This document shows positions 16,301-23,822 of a stretch of 49,123 bases of DNA, in pieces. Position 1 is the stretch's first letter. Every line of letters starts with the position of its first letter. The stretch comes from CAZEJK01 sp964512045 (lineage in GTDB: Bacteria; Acidobacteriota; Thermoanaerobaculia; Thermoanaerobaculales; Sulfomarinibacteraceae). A program made the translations under genes and the position numbers. Where the stretch lies: contig CAZEJK010000009.1 in the NCBI GenBank assembly GCA_964512045.1, positions 1 to 49,123 on the forward strand, in the 5' to 3' direction. The notes under the pieces are model-generated. The model had not been told where the DNA came from. It ran no database searches and saw only the letters and a list, made by a program, of their open reading frames with translations.

Positions 16301-16965
16301 TCGACGAGACGCAATGGACGGAGCAGCACGAGTCGCTCGACGCGTTCCTGCCCGCAGACTCTCTGGCGATCCGCTGGCGGATGGGGACAAGCGACAGCTA
16401 TCTGAGGTACAAGGGTTGGAACATCGACGATGTGGTGATCGAAGGCCCCGCCCCATGCGTTATCTGCTCCGATCCGCCGACTTGGACTGCTGAGTCCGGT
16501 TTGCGCTCGGCTGACGACATGGACAGCTGCGCTGTCAGCGGGTTCACCATCGACTGGGCCGAAGCCACCTCGACGTGCGCGCAGGAGATCCGCTACGACG
16601 TGTGGATCCAGCACGGCACGACTGTCGACTTCCTGCAGGCGCCGACGTTCCTCGGCGTCGCTGCAACCGAGGTCGATGTGCTCGGCGTGACCCCCGGCCA
16701 GCCCTACGCAGTGGCGGTGCGGGCCGTCGACGAGTACGCCAACCGCGACGCCAACACCACGGTGGCGCTCGTCACGCCGTCCGGCGCCATGTCCGGCGAC
16801 GTCGATGGCAACGCCAGCTGCGACCACGCCGACACCTCTGCGCTCCTCGATCACCTGTTCACCGGAGCGACCGTCGCAGGCTTCGCGGACGTCGACTGCT
16901 CTGGCGCCGCCGATGCCGGCGACCTCGCATGCTTACCACTCTTCCAGAGCAACGGGCTCTACTAG
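13336..16965 (+). CDS. secreted gingipain-type (C25) cysteine protease with dockerin-like C-terminus
   Basis: 1209 residues. The start at 13336 has AGGAG 7 nt upstream and opens a signal peptide (basic start, hydrophobic core VIVLLVAAGLGA, likely cleavage near residue 27). A long N-terminal prodomain-like region precedes the C25 catalytic core. The catalytic dyad is His449 (YIGHGSPSSW) and Cys482 (WSVACVNGAFP), 33 residues apart, the same spacing as in Porphyromonas gingipain RgpB. Downstream are beta-sandwich modules: Fn3-like regions (~776-868 and ~1045-1150) and an immune-inhibitor-A/MAM-like jelly roll (~873-1037). Residues 1153-1209 hold two calcium-loop-like motifs (GDVDGNASCDHADTSALL and ADVDCSGAADAGDL), as in type I dockerins. 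It is likely exported and either attached to a scaffold or free. The long upstream ORF extension lies opposite dnaB and is not used. Confidence 0.92.
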   Translation: MASNLRSVVRCIALVIVLLVAAGLGAQQLSLPGGPTGLEWEQARDGSEAVTLRVGAARLEPIVIDGQTWAIVRVPRARLAMDRGLPALPFFASQLLLEPDRSFEVVDLHYTTEVFDLTAMGYAGPAPSKGHFDRSIDPESVPWTFNEAVYNGHKPYPSTEWELAKPAIAGPLRLQSLRVPAAQWNPADNTLTVLTSVTATIHSKTDRTNPHRNPTPKPNALFEQVARTRALNYQPTRDALEPGRLLILAHDDLVSAAEPLADWHELVGYPTLLTVLSAVPHAGSSPTADEIAAYIQSLYDAPEGLAWIILVGDAAEIPFLRGVYENAPCDPCYTKLEGDDNWPDAAISRISASTPGQVTVQVDKIIGYERYPDTGSAAAWYSVAFGVAGNDSGGSPSMTDWERMDLLKDDLLAPAYHYTEFDELYHFPSPADVAASVEEGRGLGLYIGHGSPSSWSTSGFSVGNVHNLTNAGMLPVIWSVACVNGAFPDRDECFAESWLRKAGGGAVLFEGATTNERWVPPCDAQRGVIDALRLETAFTTGAQHLTGKANCFGLNGDSDSSEGTMFMEQSHLFGSCLLWPRSEAPRIPEEPLDAVVTPTSATLTVAVDGAPLALAGGAIVSFYSEHNGEPVVVGSALTNTSGVVDATLSGMPTHCHIHGYNLVPTAYALAPGAEGQIRLDADTYGCSQVIGLTVADANIPGASTGTIDTVTVSVSGPGGSSDVILTELTAEANRFAGSLDLAAAFPVSDSETLTATYIDADDGAGGTGIERTATAVLDCAGPQISAVTTTTDHESVTVTFTTDEPATTVVRCGTVRPPSVPTSNDDLVTSHQLTIGALDSCTRHWLDVESVDEHGNSSTDTNAGSYYIADTVGWQALLSENMDSDPGWTMTGDWSFGTPAGANDPRAGHTGTTFYGYNHTVTYDGDYPNNMDEEYLTAPPVDVTGLDTLRLTFWRQLGVERSIYDRAGIEVSVDGGSWQALWQNPDSLLDETQWTEQHESLDAFLPADSLAIRWRMGTSDSYLRYKGWNIDDVVIEGPAPCVICSDPPTWTAESGLRSADDMDSCAVSGFTIDWAEATSTCAQEIRYDVWIQHGTTVDFLQAPTFLGVAATEVDVLGVTPGQPYAVAVRAVDEYANRDANTTVALVTPSGAMSGDVDGNASCDHADTSALLDHLFTGATVAGFADVDCSGAADAGDLACLPLFQSNGLY

Positions 16966-16990
16966 GCCCCGCGTCTCAATGCCCCGCGCG

Positions 16991-17030
16991 CCCAGTCTCA
17001 GTCGCAGGAGCAACGACGCCGCAGCCCGGC
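16991..17030 (+). repeat. dispersed intergenic repeat, type 1, copy 1
   Basis: This 40-nt block starts CCCAGTCTCA and ends ACGCCGCAGCCCGGC. It matches 49072-49111 at 36 of 40 positions without gaps (counted by eye). Both copies lie shortly downstream of a stop codon and in the same orientation. A weaker relative may exist at about 7160-7215. Confidence 0.7.
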
Positions 17031-17255
17031 GTTGGCCGCGGTGGGCGGCTCATGAGCGAAGGTCCAGAGTCCCCCCGCATACCGGCTCACCACGTCATCT
17101 CGACCGAGCTTTCGTGGGCCATCTCCGTGCCGGCATCACACGACCTCGTTGCAGCCGCTGAGCACCTGGCGAGCGGAGAGATCCCGTCGGAGAACGATGG
17201 CCTCCCGGACCCGGTGTACGGCCCCGGTCATCGGTCCCGGACCCGGCAGCCGGTT

Positions 17256-17300
17256 GCCGGATCCCGGGTATCGGCTCCCGGCAAGGACGTCGCCCGGACA
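17256..17300 (+). repeat. dispersed intergenic repeat, type 2, copy 1
   Basis: This 45-nt block begins GCCGGATCCCGG, has CTCCCGGC in the middle and ends in GGACA. It matches 31567-31611 at about 34 of 45 positions without gaps. Both copies sit in intergenic DNA downstream of protein genes. Confidence 0.55.
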
Positions 17301-17326
17301 TAAGCTGTCATCGGGGCGTTCCGCCC

Positions 17327-18238
17327 CTACCGTCGGCGACGGGTCGCGTACCGGGCGAGACGCGCGAGATCCCCGTCCGGCCCTTCCAGCTCCGCCGCCA
17401 GCTCCACCAGCTCGGACTCCAACGTGCGCATCCGCTCCCGCGCTGCATCGAGGCCATACAGCGTAACGTAGGTCAGCTTGCCGGCCGCCTCATCCTTGCC
17501 CGGCGACTTGCCCAGATCCTCCGCCGACGCCGTGGTATCGAGGATATCGTCGGCGACCTGGAATGCCAGACCGAGGCTCTCGCCGAAGTGGCGGCAGCTC
17601 GCTCGCTGGTGGTGATCGGCGCCAGCAAGCAGTGCGCCGAGCTCCACCGCAGCACCGAGCAAGCTTCCAGTCTTGTGCCGGTGAATCCGGTCGAGTCGCC
17701 GGGAGGCCGACACAGTCTCGCCAGCAACCTGACCGGTGGCCTCCAGGTCGTCCATCTGGCCACCCACCATCCCGCGCGTGGACAGCGCCCGCGCGACCAC
17801 CGCCACGGCCTGCTGGCGCCGGACGGCCCACGCCTCGCCGCCCGGTAGCCGCGCGAGCACCAGCAAACCCTCCGTGAGCAGGGCGTCGCCGACGAGAATG
17901 GCGGTGGCCTCGTCAAAGGCGACGTGCACCGTAGCGCGACCGCGTCGCATGGCGTCATCGTCCATCGCCGGAAGATCGTCGTGAACCAGCGAGTAGGTAT
18001 GAACGAGCTCCAGCGCGCAGACAGCATCATTGACGGTGTCCGGATCGCCGCCGGCCACCCGGCACGCCACGCGAGCCAGCACTGGCCGAAGCCGCTTCCC
18101 TCCACCGAGCACCGCATACCGCATCGCACGATGCAGCCTCTGCGGCCACTCAGACGCCGACGGTAGGATCCGCTCCAGCCCGGCCTCGATGGCCCGACGT
18201 TCCCGCTCGAGAAGCTGCTCGATCGTGGCGACGCTCAC
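17327..18238 (-). CDS. ispA: farnesyl/geranyl diphosphate synthase (polyprenyl synthetase)
   Basis: 303 residues, the size of short-chain bacterial IspA. The first Asp-rich motif is DDLPAMDDD (87-95), of the DDx4D type seen in bacterial FPP synthases, and the second is DDILD (230-234); GGKRLRP (46-52) binds the diphosphate. It condenses IPP with allylic diphosphates to give farnesyl (or geranylgeranyl) diphosphate for quinone and undecaprenyl synthesis in the cytoplasm. The GTG start overlaps the xseB stop codon (GTGA). The xseA-xseB-ispA order is common in bacteria, often followed by dxs; dxs is not downstream here. Confidence 0.95.
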   Translation of the reverse strand: MSVATIEQLLERERRAIEAGLERILPSASEWPQRLHRAMRYAVLGGGKRLRPVLARVACRVAGGDPDTVNDAVCALELVHTYSLVHDDLPAMDDDAMRRGRATVHVAFDEATAILVGDALLTEGLLVLARLPGGEAWAVRRQQAVAVVARALSTRGMVGGQMDDLEATGQVAGETVSASRRLDRIHRHKTGSLLGAAVELGALLAGADHHQRASCRHFGESLGLAFQVADDILDTTASAEDLGKSPGKDEAAGKLTYVTLYGLDAARERMRTLESELVELAAELEGPDGDLARLARYATRRRR

Positions 18239-18492
18239 GTGAGCTCGATCTCCTCCGGGACCGTCTGCTCGGACTCGCCATCCGCATCGGCCCGGCTCAG
18301 CAGTCGCTCGACCCGTTGCTCGACGGCCTCCAGGCGACCCCGGCAGCGTCGTGCCAGCTCCATGCCGCGCTCGAACAGATCGAGCGCTTCCTCGAGACCC
18401 ACCGACTCATCCTCGAGTCGCCGCACCACCTCCTCGAGTCCCTCCAGCTGGTCCTCAAACCGTTCCTCTGCGCTTTTCTCCTCCATCGTCAC
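18235..18492 (-). CDS. xseB: exodeoxyribonuclease VII small subunit
   Basis: 85 residues from GTG 18492; an ATG two codons later is an alternative start. The family pattern is clear: FEDQLEGLEEVVRRLEDESVGLEEALDLFERGMEL in pieces, followed by a second helix containing CRGRLEAVEQRVERLL. Multiple copies of this helical-hairpin subunit bind the long C-terminal helices of XseA. It lies 1 nt after the xseA stop codon and overlaps ispA by 4 nt. Confidence 0.94.
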   Translation of the reverse strand: MTMEEKSAEERFEDQLEGLEEVVRRLEDESVGLEEALDLFERGMELARRCRGRLEAVEQRVERLLSRADADGESEQTVPEEIELT

Positions 18493-18493
18493 C

Positions 18494-19894
18494 TCACTTC
18501 TCGCCGTCGTCGGCGAACAGACCCGGCTGGGCTGGTTCCGTCTTCCGCGTGCCGCGCCCGGCTGCGACGGCCCCCACCCCTCCGACCACAGACCGAACCT
18601 GGCCGCGGGCGAACGTGGTCTCCAGAACCGCGCCGGACCTCAGCTCGGCGGCATCCCGGATCGGGCTCGTGGTCCCCGCTACTGTGGTCATCGAGTAGCC
18701 ACGCTGGAGAACGCCGCGTGGGTTCAGATGCTCGAGCTCCCGTTCTCGGGCCTTGAGCAGGCTGTCAAGGCGCTGGAGCCGGGCGCGCATGAGCTGGCGC
18801 AGCTGCGCGTGTGCAGCTGTGACGAGGCGGCGGTGCCCTCCGGCGCGCACGCGGCGCGGTGTCTGCTGGAGCACGCTCTCGGCTGCAGCGAGTCGCTCGT
18901 GCCCACGGGCGACGAGACGCCGCACCGCCGGAGCGAGCTGGCTGGCACGATCCAACCGCGAACGGAGCAGACGCAGCCGTTGCGGAAGCCGGGCGAGACC
19001 AGAGGACCCTTCGGCGCCACGCAGGCGCGCCCGGGCCAGCTCCAGGTGGCGGAGCATGTCACGCTGCACGGACCGCTGGGCCTGCTCGAGCCGACGCTGC
19101 TGCTCCTCCAACCGTGCTGCAACGATCTCGGCCGCCTGGGTCGGCGTCGTTGCCGCCACATCGGCCACGAAGTCTGCGATGGACACGTCCACCTGATGGC
19201 CGACGCCAGAGATCACCGGCACCGGGCACTGAGCGATCGCCCGCGCGAGCACCTCCTCGTTGAACGCCCACAGGTCCTCGAGACTGCCCCCGCCCCTGCC
19301 GACGATCACCACGTCGACGAGCCCGGAGCTCCCCAGCCTGCGAACCCCATCCGCCAGCTCCTCCGCTGCGCCGTCGCCCTGCACGCGACACGGCGCAATG
19401 ACGACCTTGAGATGCGCGACTCGGAGCAGAACCTTGAGCATGTCGCGAACCGCGGCGCCGGTCGGCGAGGTCACGAGGCCCACCCGTTGCGGCAGAGCCG
19501 GCAGCGGACGCTTCCGCTCCTCAGCGAACAGGCCCTCGGCGGCCAGCCGCGACTTCAGCTGCTCGAAGGCGAGCTGCAACGCCCCCGTGCCTCGTGGCTC
19601 CACCTCATCGAGGACGATCTGCAGACGGCCTCCCGGACCCCATACCGTCAGCGCGCCCTGGGCCAGAACGGCCAGCCCGTCCTCCAGATCGAACCGCAAC
19701 CGGCTGGCCCGACGCGCCCACATCACGCAGTCGATACGCGCCCGGTCATCCTTCAAGGAGCAGTAGAGGTGACCGCGAGACGATCTGCTCACGTTGGTCA
19801 CCTCACCCTCGACCCACAGACCGGAGAACTCCGTCCGGAGCATCGCATTCAGGCCATCGACCAGCTCGGAGACCGACCAGACCCGTCGGCTCAT
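18494..19894 (-). CDS. xseA: exodeoxyribonuclease VII large subunit
   Basis: 466 residues. The start is taken at 19894, where GGGGGAGG lies just upstream and the protein begins MSRRVWSVSELVDGLN, the usual XseA N-terminus. The OB-fold spans ~10-105 (LWVEGEVTNVSRSSRGHLYCSLKD, in family form) and the catalytic core ~120-310 (GLVTSPTGAAVRDML, VVIVGRGGGSLEDLWAFNEE, TPTQAAE). A long Arg/Leu-rich helical segment binds XseB. It degrades single-stranded DNA from both ends. In the usual GHE(T/V)D motif the Glu reads Gln here (GHQVD); this change should be checked against close relatives. Confidence 0.95.
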   Translation of the reverse strand: MSRRVWSVSELVDGLNAMLRTEFSGLWVEGEVTNVSRSSRGHLYCSLKDDRARIDCVMWARRASRLRFDLEDGLAVLAQGALTVWGPGGRLQIVLDEVEPRGTGALQLAFEQLKSRLAAEGLFAEERKRPLPALPQRVGLVTSPTGAAVRDMLKVLLRVAHLKVVIAPCRVQGDGAAEELADGVRRLGSSGLVDVVIVGRGGGSLEDLWAFNEEVLARAIAQCPVPVISGVGHQVDVSIADFVADVAATTPTQAAEIVAARLEEQQRRLEQAQRSVQRDMLRHLELARARLRGAEGSSGLARLPQRLRLLRSRLDRASQLAPAVRRLVARGHERLAAAESVLQQTPRRVRAGGHRRLVTAAHAQLRQLMRARLQRLDSLLKARERELEHLNPRGVLQRGYSMTTVAGTTSPIRDAAELRSGAVLETTFARGQVRSVVGGVGAVAAGRGTRKTEPAQPGLFADDGEK

Positions 19895-19931
19895 ACCGCC
19901 TCCCCCGAGCCCCGTCCGCAACGCTCCTCGG

Positions 19932-20342
19932 TCACGCTGCTCCCTGCGAGAAGCTGCCGAGGACGGTGACCCACAGGCTCCGAGTCCGCGGTCCGTCCAG
20001 CTCGACCAGGAACACGCCCTGCCATGTCCCCAGCCGCAGCCTCCCGTCGGCCACCGGGATCATCAGCTGACAGCCGAGCACCGTCGCCAGAAAGTGGGCA
20101 TCGGAGTTCCCTTCGGCATGCTCGAATCGGACCTCGGGAACAGTTGCTGCGTACGCTCGCGCCAGGTCGCTCGGCACAGCAGGGTCTGCGCTCTCGTTGA
20201 CGACCACGGCCGCCGTGGTGTGCGGGACGTACACGTGACACAGCCCTGTCTGGACGCCGCTGTCGGACACCGCTCGGGCCACCTCCGACGTCACATCCAC
20301 TAGCTGGCGATGCTCACCGGTACGGACTCGAAGCTCGATCAT
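19932..20342 (-). CDS. yjbQ: YjbQ/UPF0047 family protein
   Basis: 136 residues. ATG 20342 is chosen because it overlaps the stop codon of the upstream transglycosylase gene (ATGA) and has GGAGGAGG before it. Signature motifs of the UPF0047 family are present: HTTAAVVVNESADP, HAEGNSDAHFLATVLG and LGTWQGVFLVELDGPR. Members are small trimeric proteins with a conserved His/Asp-lined pocket; some have reported thiamin-phosphate synthase activity, but the physiological role is not settled. It sits between slt and xseA in a minus-strand run and is not functionally linked to its neighbours in an obvious way. Confidence 0.93.
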   Translation of the reverse strand: MIELRVRTGEHRQLVDVTSEVARAVSDSGVQTGLCHVYVPHTTAAVVVNESADPAVPSDLARAYAATVPEVRFEHAEGNSDAHFLATVLGCQLMIPVADGRLRLGTWQGVFLVELDGPRTRSLWVTVLGSFSQGAA

Positions 20343-22294
20343 GGCGCCATCCTCCTCCACAGGTCGTCATACACGATCCGGTACGCCTCCTGAAGGTACA
20401 CCACGGAGCGGATGTACGAGTACGTCTCCCGAATCGGGACCGCCTCGGTGAACTCGGTGACGCTCGCGGCTCGGCGCCACCAGCGATCGACTCGGTTCGG
20501 ACCGGCGTTGTACGCGGCCAACGCCGGCTCCAGCTGTCCATCGTACCGCGTCAGCAGGCGGGCCAGCTCGGCGGCGCCGAGACGAAGGTTCTGGCTCGGG
20601 TCGGTCAGATCGAACGTCCGCCAGGCGAGAGCTCGCGCCAGGGGCCTGGCGGTCGGCTCCATGAGCTGCATCAGTCCAACCGCGCCAGCACCGCTCACGG
20701 CGGTCGGCACGAACGCGCTCTCCTGCCGAGCGACACCTGCCACCAACCACGGTTCCAAGCCAGTGCGATGCGCTGCAGCCACGACCGCATCGACGAACGG
20801 CAGCGGCAGGTACCTCGTGCGCACGCTATCGGGAACGCGATCGAGGCGCACCGTGCCGAGGTCCGGAAAGCCCTGGCGCAACGCCCGGATCGCAGCCACC
20901 CGCCGCCCGCTCGCACCGCGCAGGTCGGCCAGCGCGAGGGTACGTTCCGGCCGTGCTCCGCGCACGTCCAGCTGCCAGCTCCACTCCTCGAGCGCCAGCT
21001 CTCTCTCGCCCCAATCGAGCAGGAGCTGCACCGCCCGAGGTGGCTCGCCCACCAGAGGCTCAGGGACTGCTGGCAGCGGCATACGCCTCGTCTGATCATC
21101 GATCTCCGCCCGCGACCAGCGACTGTACAGGTCGCCGATCGGGGCCGACGCGAGCTTGGCGAAGGTGTGCGTGCCGTCGGGCTCGGCGCGTGCGCTCCAG
21201 TACCGCAAACACCTCCGGTGCTCCGGCAGCTCGACCGATAGCTGGAACGTGCGACGGGCATCGCCGGCACGTGCCAGAGCTACCCCGAGTCGCCGTCCCA
21301 GCCATGGGTCGGGGTCGCCCTCTCGGGCTGCGAGCTGTCGCCACGCCCACCAGGCCCGCTTTAACGAGCCGATCTCCACCGAGGCCTCGGCGAGGATCGT
21401 CAACGCCTCCCGGCGCCCCTGCTCGGCGGTCTGAGCCGTCAATGCACGCTCGGCAGCCGCTGCGGCCCTTGCGAACTCGCGCTCAGTCCCGGAACGTGGG
21501 TACCGTTGCCAGGCCACCCTGCGCCGCGCCTGTGCGTACAGCAGTAGGTCCGCCGCGTCCCTGGCGGCCGGTGCGGGCAGCGTCCGCAGGGCCCCCTGCG
21601 GCTGGTCCATCGCGAGCCACGCATCGGCGAGGGCTCGCCGCCGGGCAACCTCCAGGGCTCCTTCAAACCTCGCCCCCTCCAGCTCGCGTACGGCCTGACG
21701 CGCCGCACCACCACCGATCAGGGAACGGGCACGCTGCAGCCTCTCAGTGCTGGTCAGAAGCTGCCGTGCAGCCCGATCGGCCGACGGGTCGACCGCCTGC
21801 AGCCGCTGCGGCCGCTCGACCGCCATCCTCCGCGCCGCTCGCTGACCAGCCGGTTCCTCTGGCCAGTGACGGACCAGGAGCTCATCGGCCTTTGCGGCAC
21901 CCGCCTCAGCAGCACGCTCCATGGCATCCACCGCATGTGCGGCTCCATCGTGATGCAGCGCCATGGCATGCCCGACGAGCAGCCGCAAACGAAGTGGAGA
22001 TGGTGGATTGGCATCCAACGCTCGCTGCCACGCCTCGACGCCGGCATCGGACGCCTCGAGGCAATCCGTCCACGCCCGGAAACGGACCCTCTCCAGCACC
22101 GTGCCGGCCCCTGCCTCGGCAAGCTGCTCGGCTGCCGTCCGCGGTGACGTGGTCCGCGCCTTCAGCCCCGCACGGATCTGCTCGAGCCGCTGCTGCTGCC
22201 GTCGCGGCTCAGGTATGGACACCGGCGGGGAGCACGCGATCGCGCTCCACGTCACAGCGGCCGCAACCGCCGCGATCCGAGCCCGACACCTCAC
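20339..22294 (-). CDS. lytic murein transglycosylase (Slt family), probable lipoprotein
   Basis: 651 residues from a GTG that overlaps the stop codon of the preceding gene (GTGA). The N-terminus is an export signal ending SAIAC at Cys21, a plausible lipobox. Residues ~35-490 form an Ala/Leu/Arg-rich alpha-helical superhelix, as in the U-domain of Slt70. The C-terminal SLT domain has the catalytic Glu525 (VARQESAF), the GAVGLMQLMEPTA motif and AYNAGPNRVDRWW. It cleaves the MurNAc-GlcNAc bond of peptidoglycan with 1,6-anhydro product formation in the periplasm. Confidence 0.94.
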   Translation of the reverse strand: MRCRARIAAVAAAVTWSAIACSPPVSIPEPRRQQQRLEQIRAGLKARTTSPRTAAEQLAEAGAGTVLERVRFRAWTDCLEASDAGVEAWQRALDANPPSPLRLRLLVGHAMALHHDGAAHAVDAMERAAEAGAAKADELLVRHWPEEPAGQRAARRMAVERPQRLQAVDPSADRAARQLLTSTERLQRARSLIGGGAARQAVRELEGARFEGALEVARRRALADAWLAMDQPQGALRTLPAPAARDAADLLLYAQARRRVAWQRYPRSGTEREFARAAAAAERALTAQTAEQGRREALTILAEASVEIGSLKRAWWAWRQLAAREGDPDPWLGRRLGVALARAGDARRTFQLSVELPEHRRCLRYWSARAEPDGTHTFAKLASAPIGDLYSRWSRAEIDDQTRRMPLPAVPEPLVGEPPRAVQLLLDWGERELALEEWSWQLDVRGARPERTLALADLRGASGRRVAAIRALRQGFPDLGTVRLDRVPDSVRTRYLPLPFVDAVVAAAHRTGLEPWLVAGVARQESAFVPTAVSGAGAVGLMQLMEPTARPLARALAWRTFDLTDPSQNLRLGAAELARLLTRYDGQLEPALAAYNAGPNRVDRWWRRAASVTEFTEAVPIRETYSYIRSVVYLQEAYRIVYDDLWRRMAP

Positions 22295-23613
22295 ATCCCG
22301 AGCAGCTCTGGATCGCCGTTCGCTAGAATCCGCACGAGCTCGTCGTGGAAGTAGTCGTGACTGGCACGGACCTCGGCCGAGATCCGCTTCTCGTACATCT
22401 CACGACTCCGATCGATATCTTCCTTGAGCCGCTCGTACAGGTCGCCGTGCGACCGGCCTCGCTCCACCTCGTCCTCGTTGTACAGCTTGATCTCCGAGAC
22501 CAGCAGGCGAGCGAAACGGCGCGCTTCGTCCTGCGCGGCCTGATCGGCCTCGACCTCAGCAGCCCCTTCCGGCTCCTCTGGCTCCGGCTCAGGCTCTGCA
22601 GGCGGCTGGATCGGCTCGACCACCGCCGGCTGCTCCGGCTCCGGCTCTGGCTCTGGCTCCGGCTCAGGTTCGGGCTCGGGCTCTGCCTCCGGCTCTGGCT
22701 CTGGTTCGGGCTCAGGCTCTGGCTCTGGTTCCGGCGCAATCTCGGCGGCCGGCTCCTCGCGGACGGCCTCGGCCACGTGGTCGTACAGCGGAGCCAGGGG
22801 AGGAGTCGGCGGCGACGGCCTGTACGCGAGGGTATCGATCAACCAGCACGTAATGGCCACCAGCTCCTGGGCCACATCGGGCTCCCACGGCCGTCCCTCC
22901 ACTCGGTCCAGATAAAAGCCCCCCACAACCCGGCCGCGCAGACTGACCGGAACCAAGAGCGCCTCGACGCTCTCGTCCTCTCCCGAGAGCCACATCGAAA
23001 AGACCGTGTCGTCGCCCGGAACGAACCGCGAGCCGCGACCCTCCTCTGCCAACGCGCGCAGCACGGGCGACGCGCTCGGCTCCGCCTTCCACAGCCGCAG
23101 GCGCTCGGGATCGCTGAATCCAATACCGCTCCACGCGCTGACCTTGCCTTCTCGGATCACCAGCACGACGGCCCGGCCGCCGTACTCGCCGAGCACCGGC
23201 AGCAGCTCCTTGAGAAGCTCGGACTGGCTCCGGGCGCGGTCCAGCCGGCGCAACAGGTCCAGGCCGACACCGCCAACTGCAGTCGGACCCTCCGCGCCTT
23301 TGGCCTGCGGCACGGCGGAGCGCTGCTGCGAGAGCGCCTCCTGCTCGAGCTCGGCGATTCGAGCGGTCTGACGCTCGTTCGCAGCGACCGTCTCGGCATG
23401 TCGATCCTGAGCTGCGCGAACCGCGGCGCGCACCTCATCGATCGGAAACAGCTCCTCGCCGCCCTCCGGAACCGCCTCCTGCACCGAAGAACGCGCCTCC
23501 TTGACCAACTCCTCGAGACTCTCGATCACGAAGGCCAGACGGTTCGAGACAGTGTCCAGTCCTCGCTTCTGGGCCTGTTCAAGCTGTTCGAGAATGGAAT
23601 CAAATGCATCCAT
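22291..23613 (-). CDS. GAF-like domain protein with long Glu-Pro repeat and conserved C-terminal helix
   Basis: 440 residues, ATG with GGGAGG 8 nt upstream; first gene of the six-gene minus-strand run to ispA. Residues 1-100 are helical or coiled-coil. About 110-265 looks like a GAF-type sensor fold (AVVLVIREGKVSAWSGIGF, LLVPVSLRGRVVGGFYLDRV). A low-complexity linker of Glu-Pro dipeptides occupies 294-327, with further EP units to 346. The C-terminal ~80 residues (ARRFARLLVSEIKLYNE, GDLYERLKEDIDRSREMY, YFHDELVRILANGDPELLG) look like a module I recall at the end of several acidobacterial regulatory proteins. No output enzyme is visible. Function unknown; a cytoplasmic sensory or scaffold role is an inference. 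Confidence 0.85.
   Translation of the reverse strand: MDAFDSILEQLEQAQKRGLDTVSNRLAFVIESLEELVKEARSSVQEAVPEGGEELFPIDEVRAAVRAAQDRHAETVAANERQTARIAELEQEALSQQRSAVPQAKGAEGPTAVGGVGLDLLRRLDRARSQSELLKELLPVLGEYGGRAVVLVIREGKVSAWSGIGFSDPERLRLWKAEPSASPVLRALAEEGRGSRFVPGDDTVFSMWLSGEDESVEALLVPVSLRGRVVGGFYLDRVEGRPWEPDVAQELVAITCWLIDTLAYRPSPPTPPLAPLYDHVAEAVREEPAAEIAPEPEPEPEPEPEPEPEAEPEPEPEPEPEPEPEPEQPAVVEPIQPPAEPEPEPEEPEGAAEVEADQAAQDEARRFARLLVSEIKLYNEDEVERGRSHGDLYERLKEDIDRSREMYEKRISAEVRASHDYFHDELVRILANGDPELLGM
22633..22734 (-). repeat. in-frame Glu-Pro tandem repeat
   Basis: An approximate 6-nt tandem repeat (GAGCCG/GAACCA-type on the minus strand) encodes residues 294-327 of the GAF-like protein. A single Ala at residue 310 interrupts the Glu-Pro run. 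Synonymous variation between units argues that the protein sequence is selected. Length differences between strains would be expected. Confidence 0.85.
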
Positions 23614-23770
23614 CTGAGCTGCCTCCCACGGAACACTGCGGTTATAACACTCTCATCACATATCGTACACCAGTCGACGCTCTCTCGCTTGCCCTCGCTT
23701 CACCCCGCTTGATGAACGGGAAGCCCTGCTCGGCACACACCGGGCGCGCAGTCGCCGGACGCTTTGAAGA

Positions 23771-23799
23771 TTGTCTCATCGCGTCGATTTTGGTACGGT
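23771..23799 (+). promoter_or_regulatory. sigma-70 type promoter for the lipoprotein gene at 23823
   Basis: TTGTCT (23771-23776) and TACGGT (23794-23799) are 17 nt apart. The ATG is 23 nt after the -10 box, and GGGAGGAG lies in between as ribosome binding site. Confidence 0.45.
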
Positions 23800-23822
23800 T
23801 CTCAACGAGGGAGGAGCTTGGA

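Larger units (their letters stand above)
16966..17326. other. intergenic region with repeat sequences, no supported gene
   Basis: 361 nt between the convergent ends of the C25 protease and ispA. It contains one copy of each of two dispersed repeats (16991-17030 and 17256-17300) and a CCCGG/CCGG-rich tract from about 17215 to 17300 built from short imperfect direct repeats. An ORF of 83 codons (17052-17303) runs into the repeat, has no recognisable homology and is not called as a gene. Confidence 0.6.

Noticed and set aside
14620..16854. 744-codon open frame opposite the C25 protease
   Set aside because: Antisense open frames are common in GC-rich coding DNA. The composition is odd (many Gly, Arg, His and Val) and the plus strand encodes recognisable domains.
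17052..17303. 83-codon ORF between the protease and ispA
   Set aside because: No homology is recognised, its second half is the CCCGG repeat tract, and there is no clear Shine-Dalgarno sequence.
22633..22734. Tandem repeat as a CRISPR or VNTR element
   Set aside because: It is an in-frame Glu-Pro coding repeat with synonymous changes, no spacers and no cas genes nearby.
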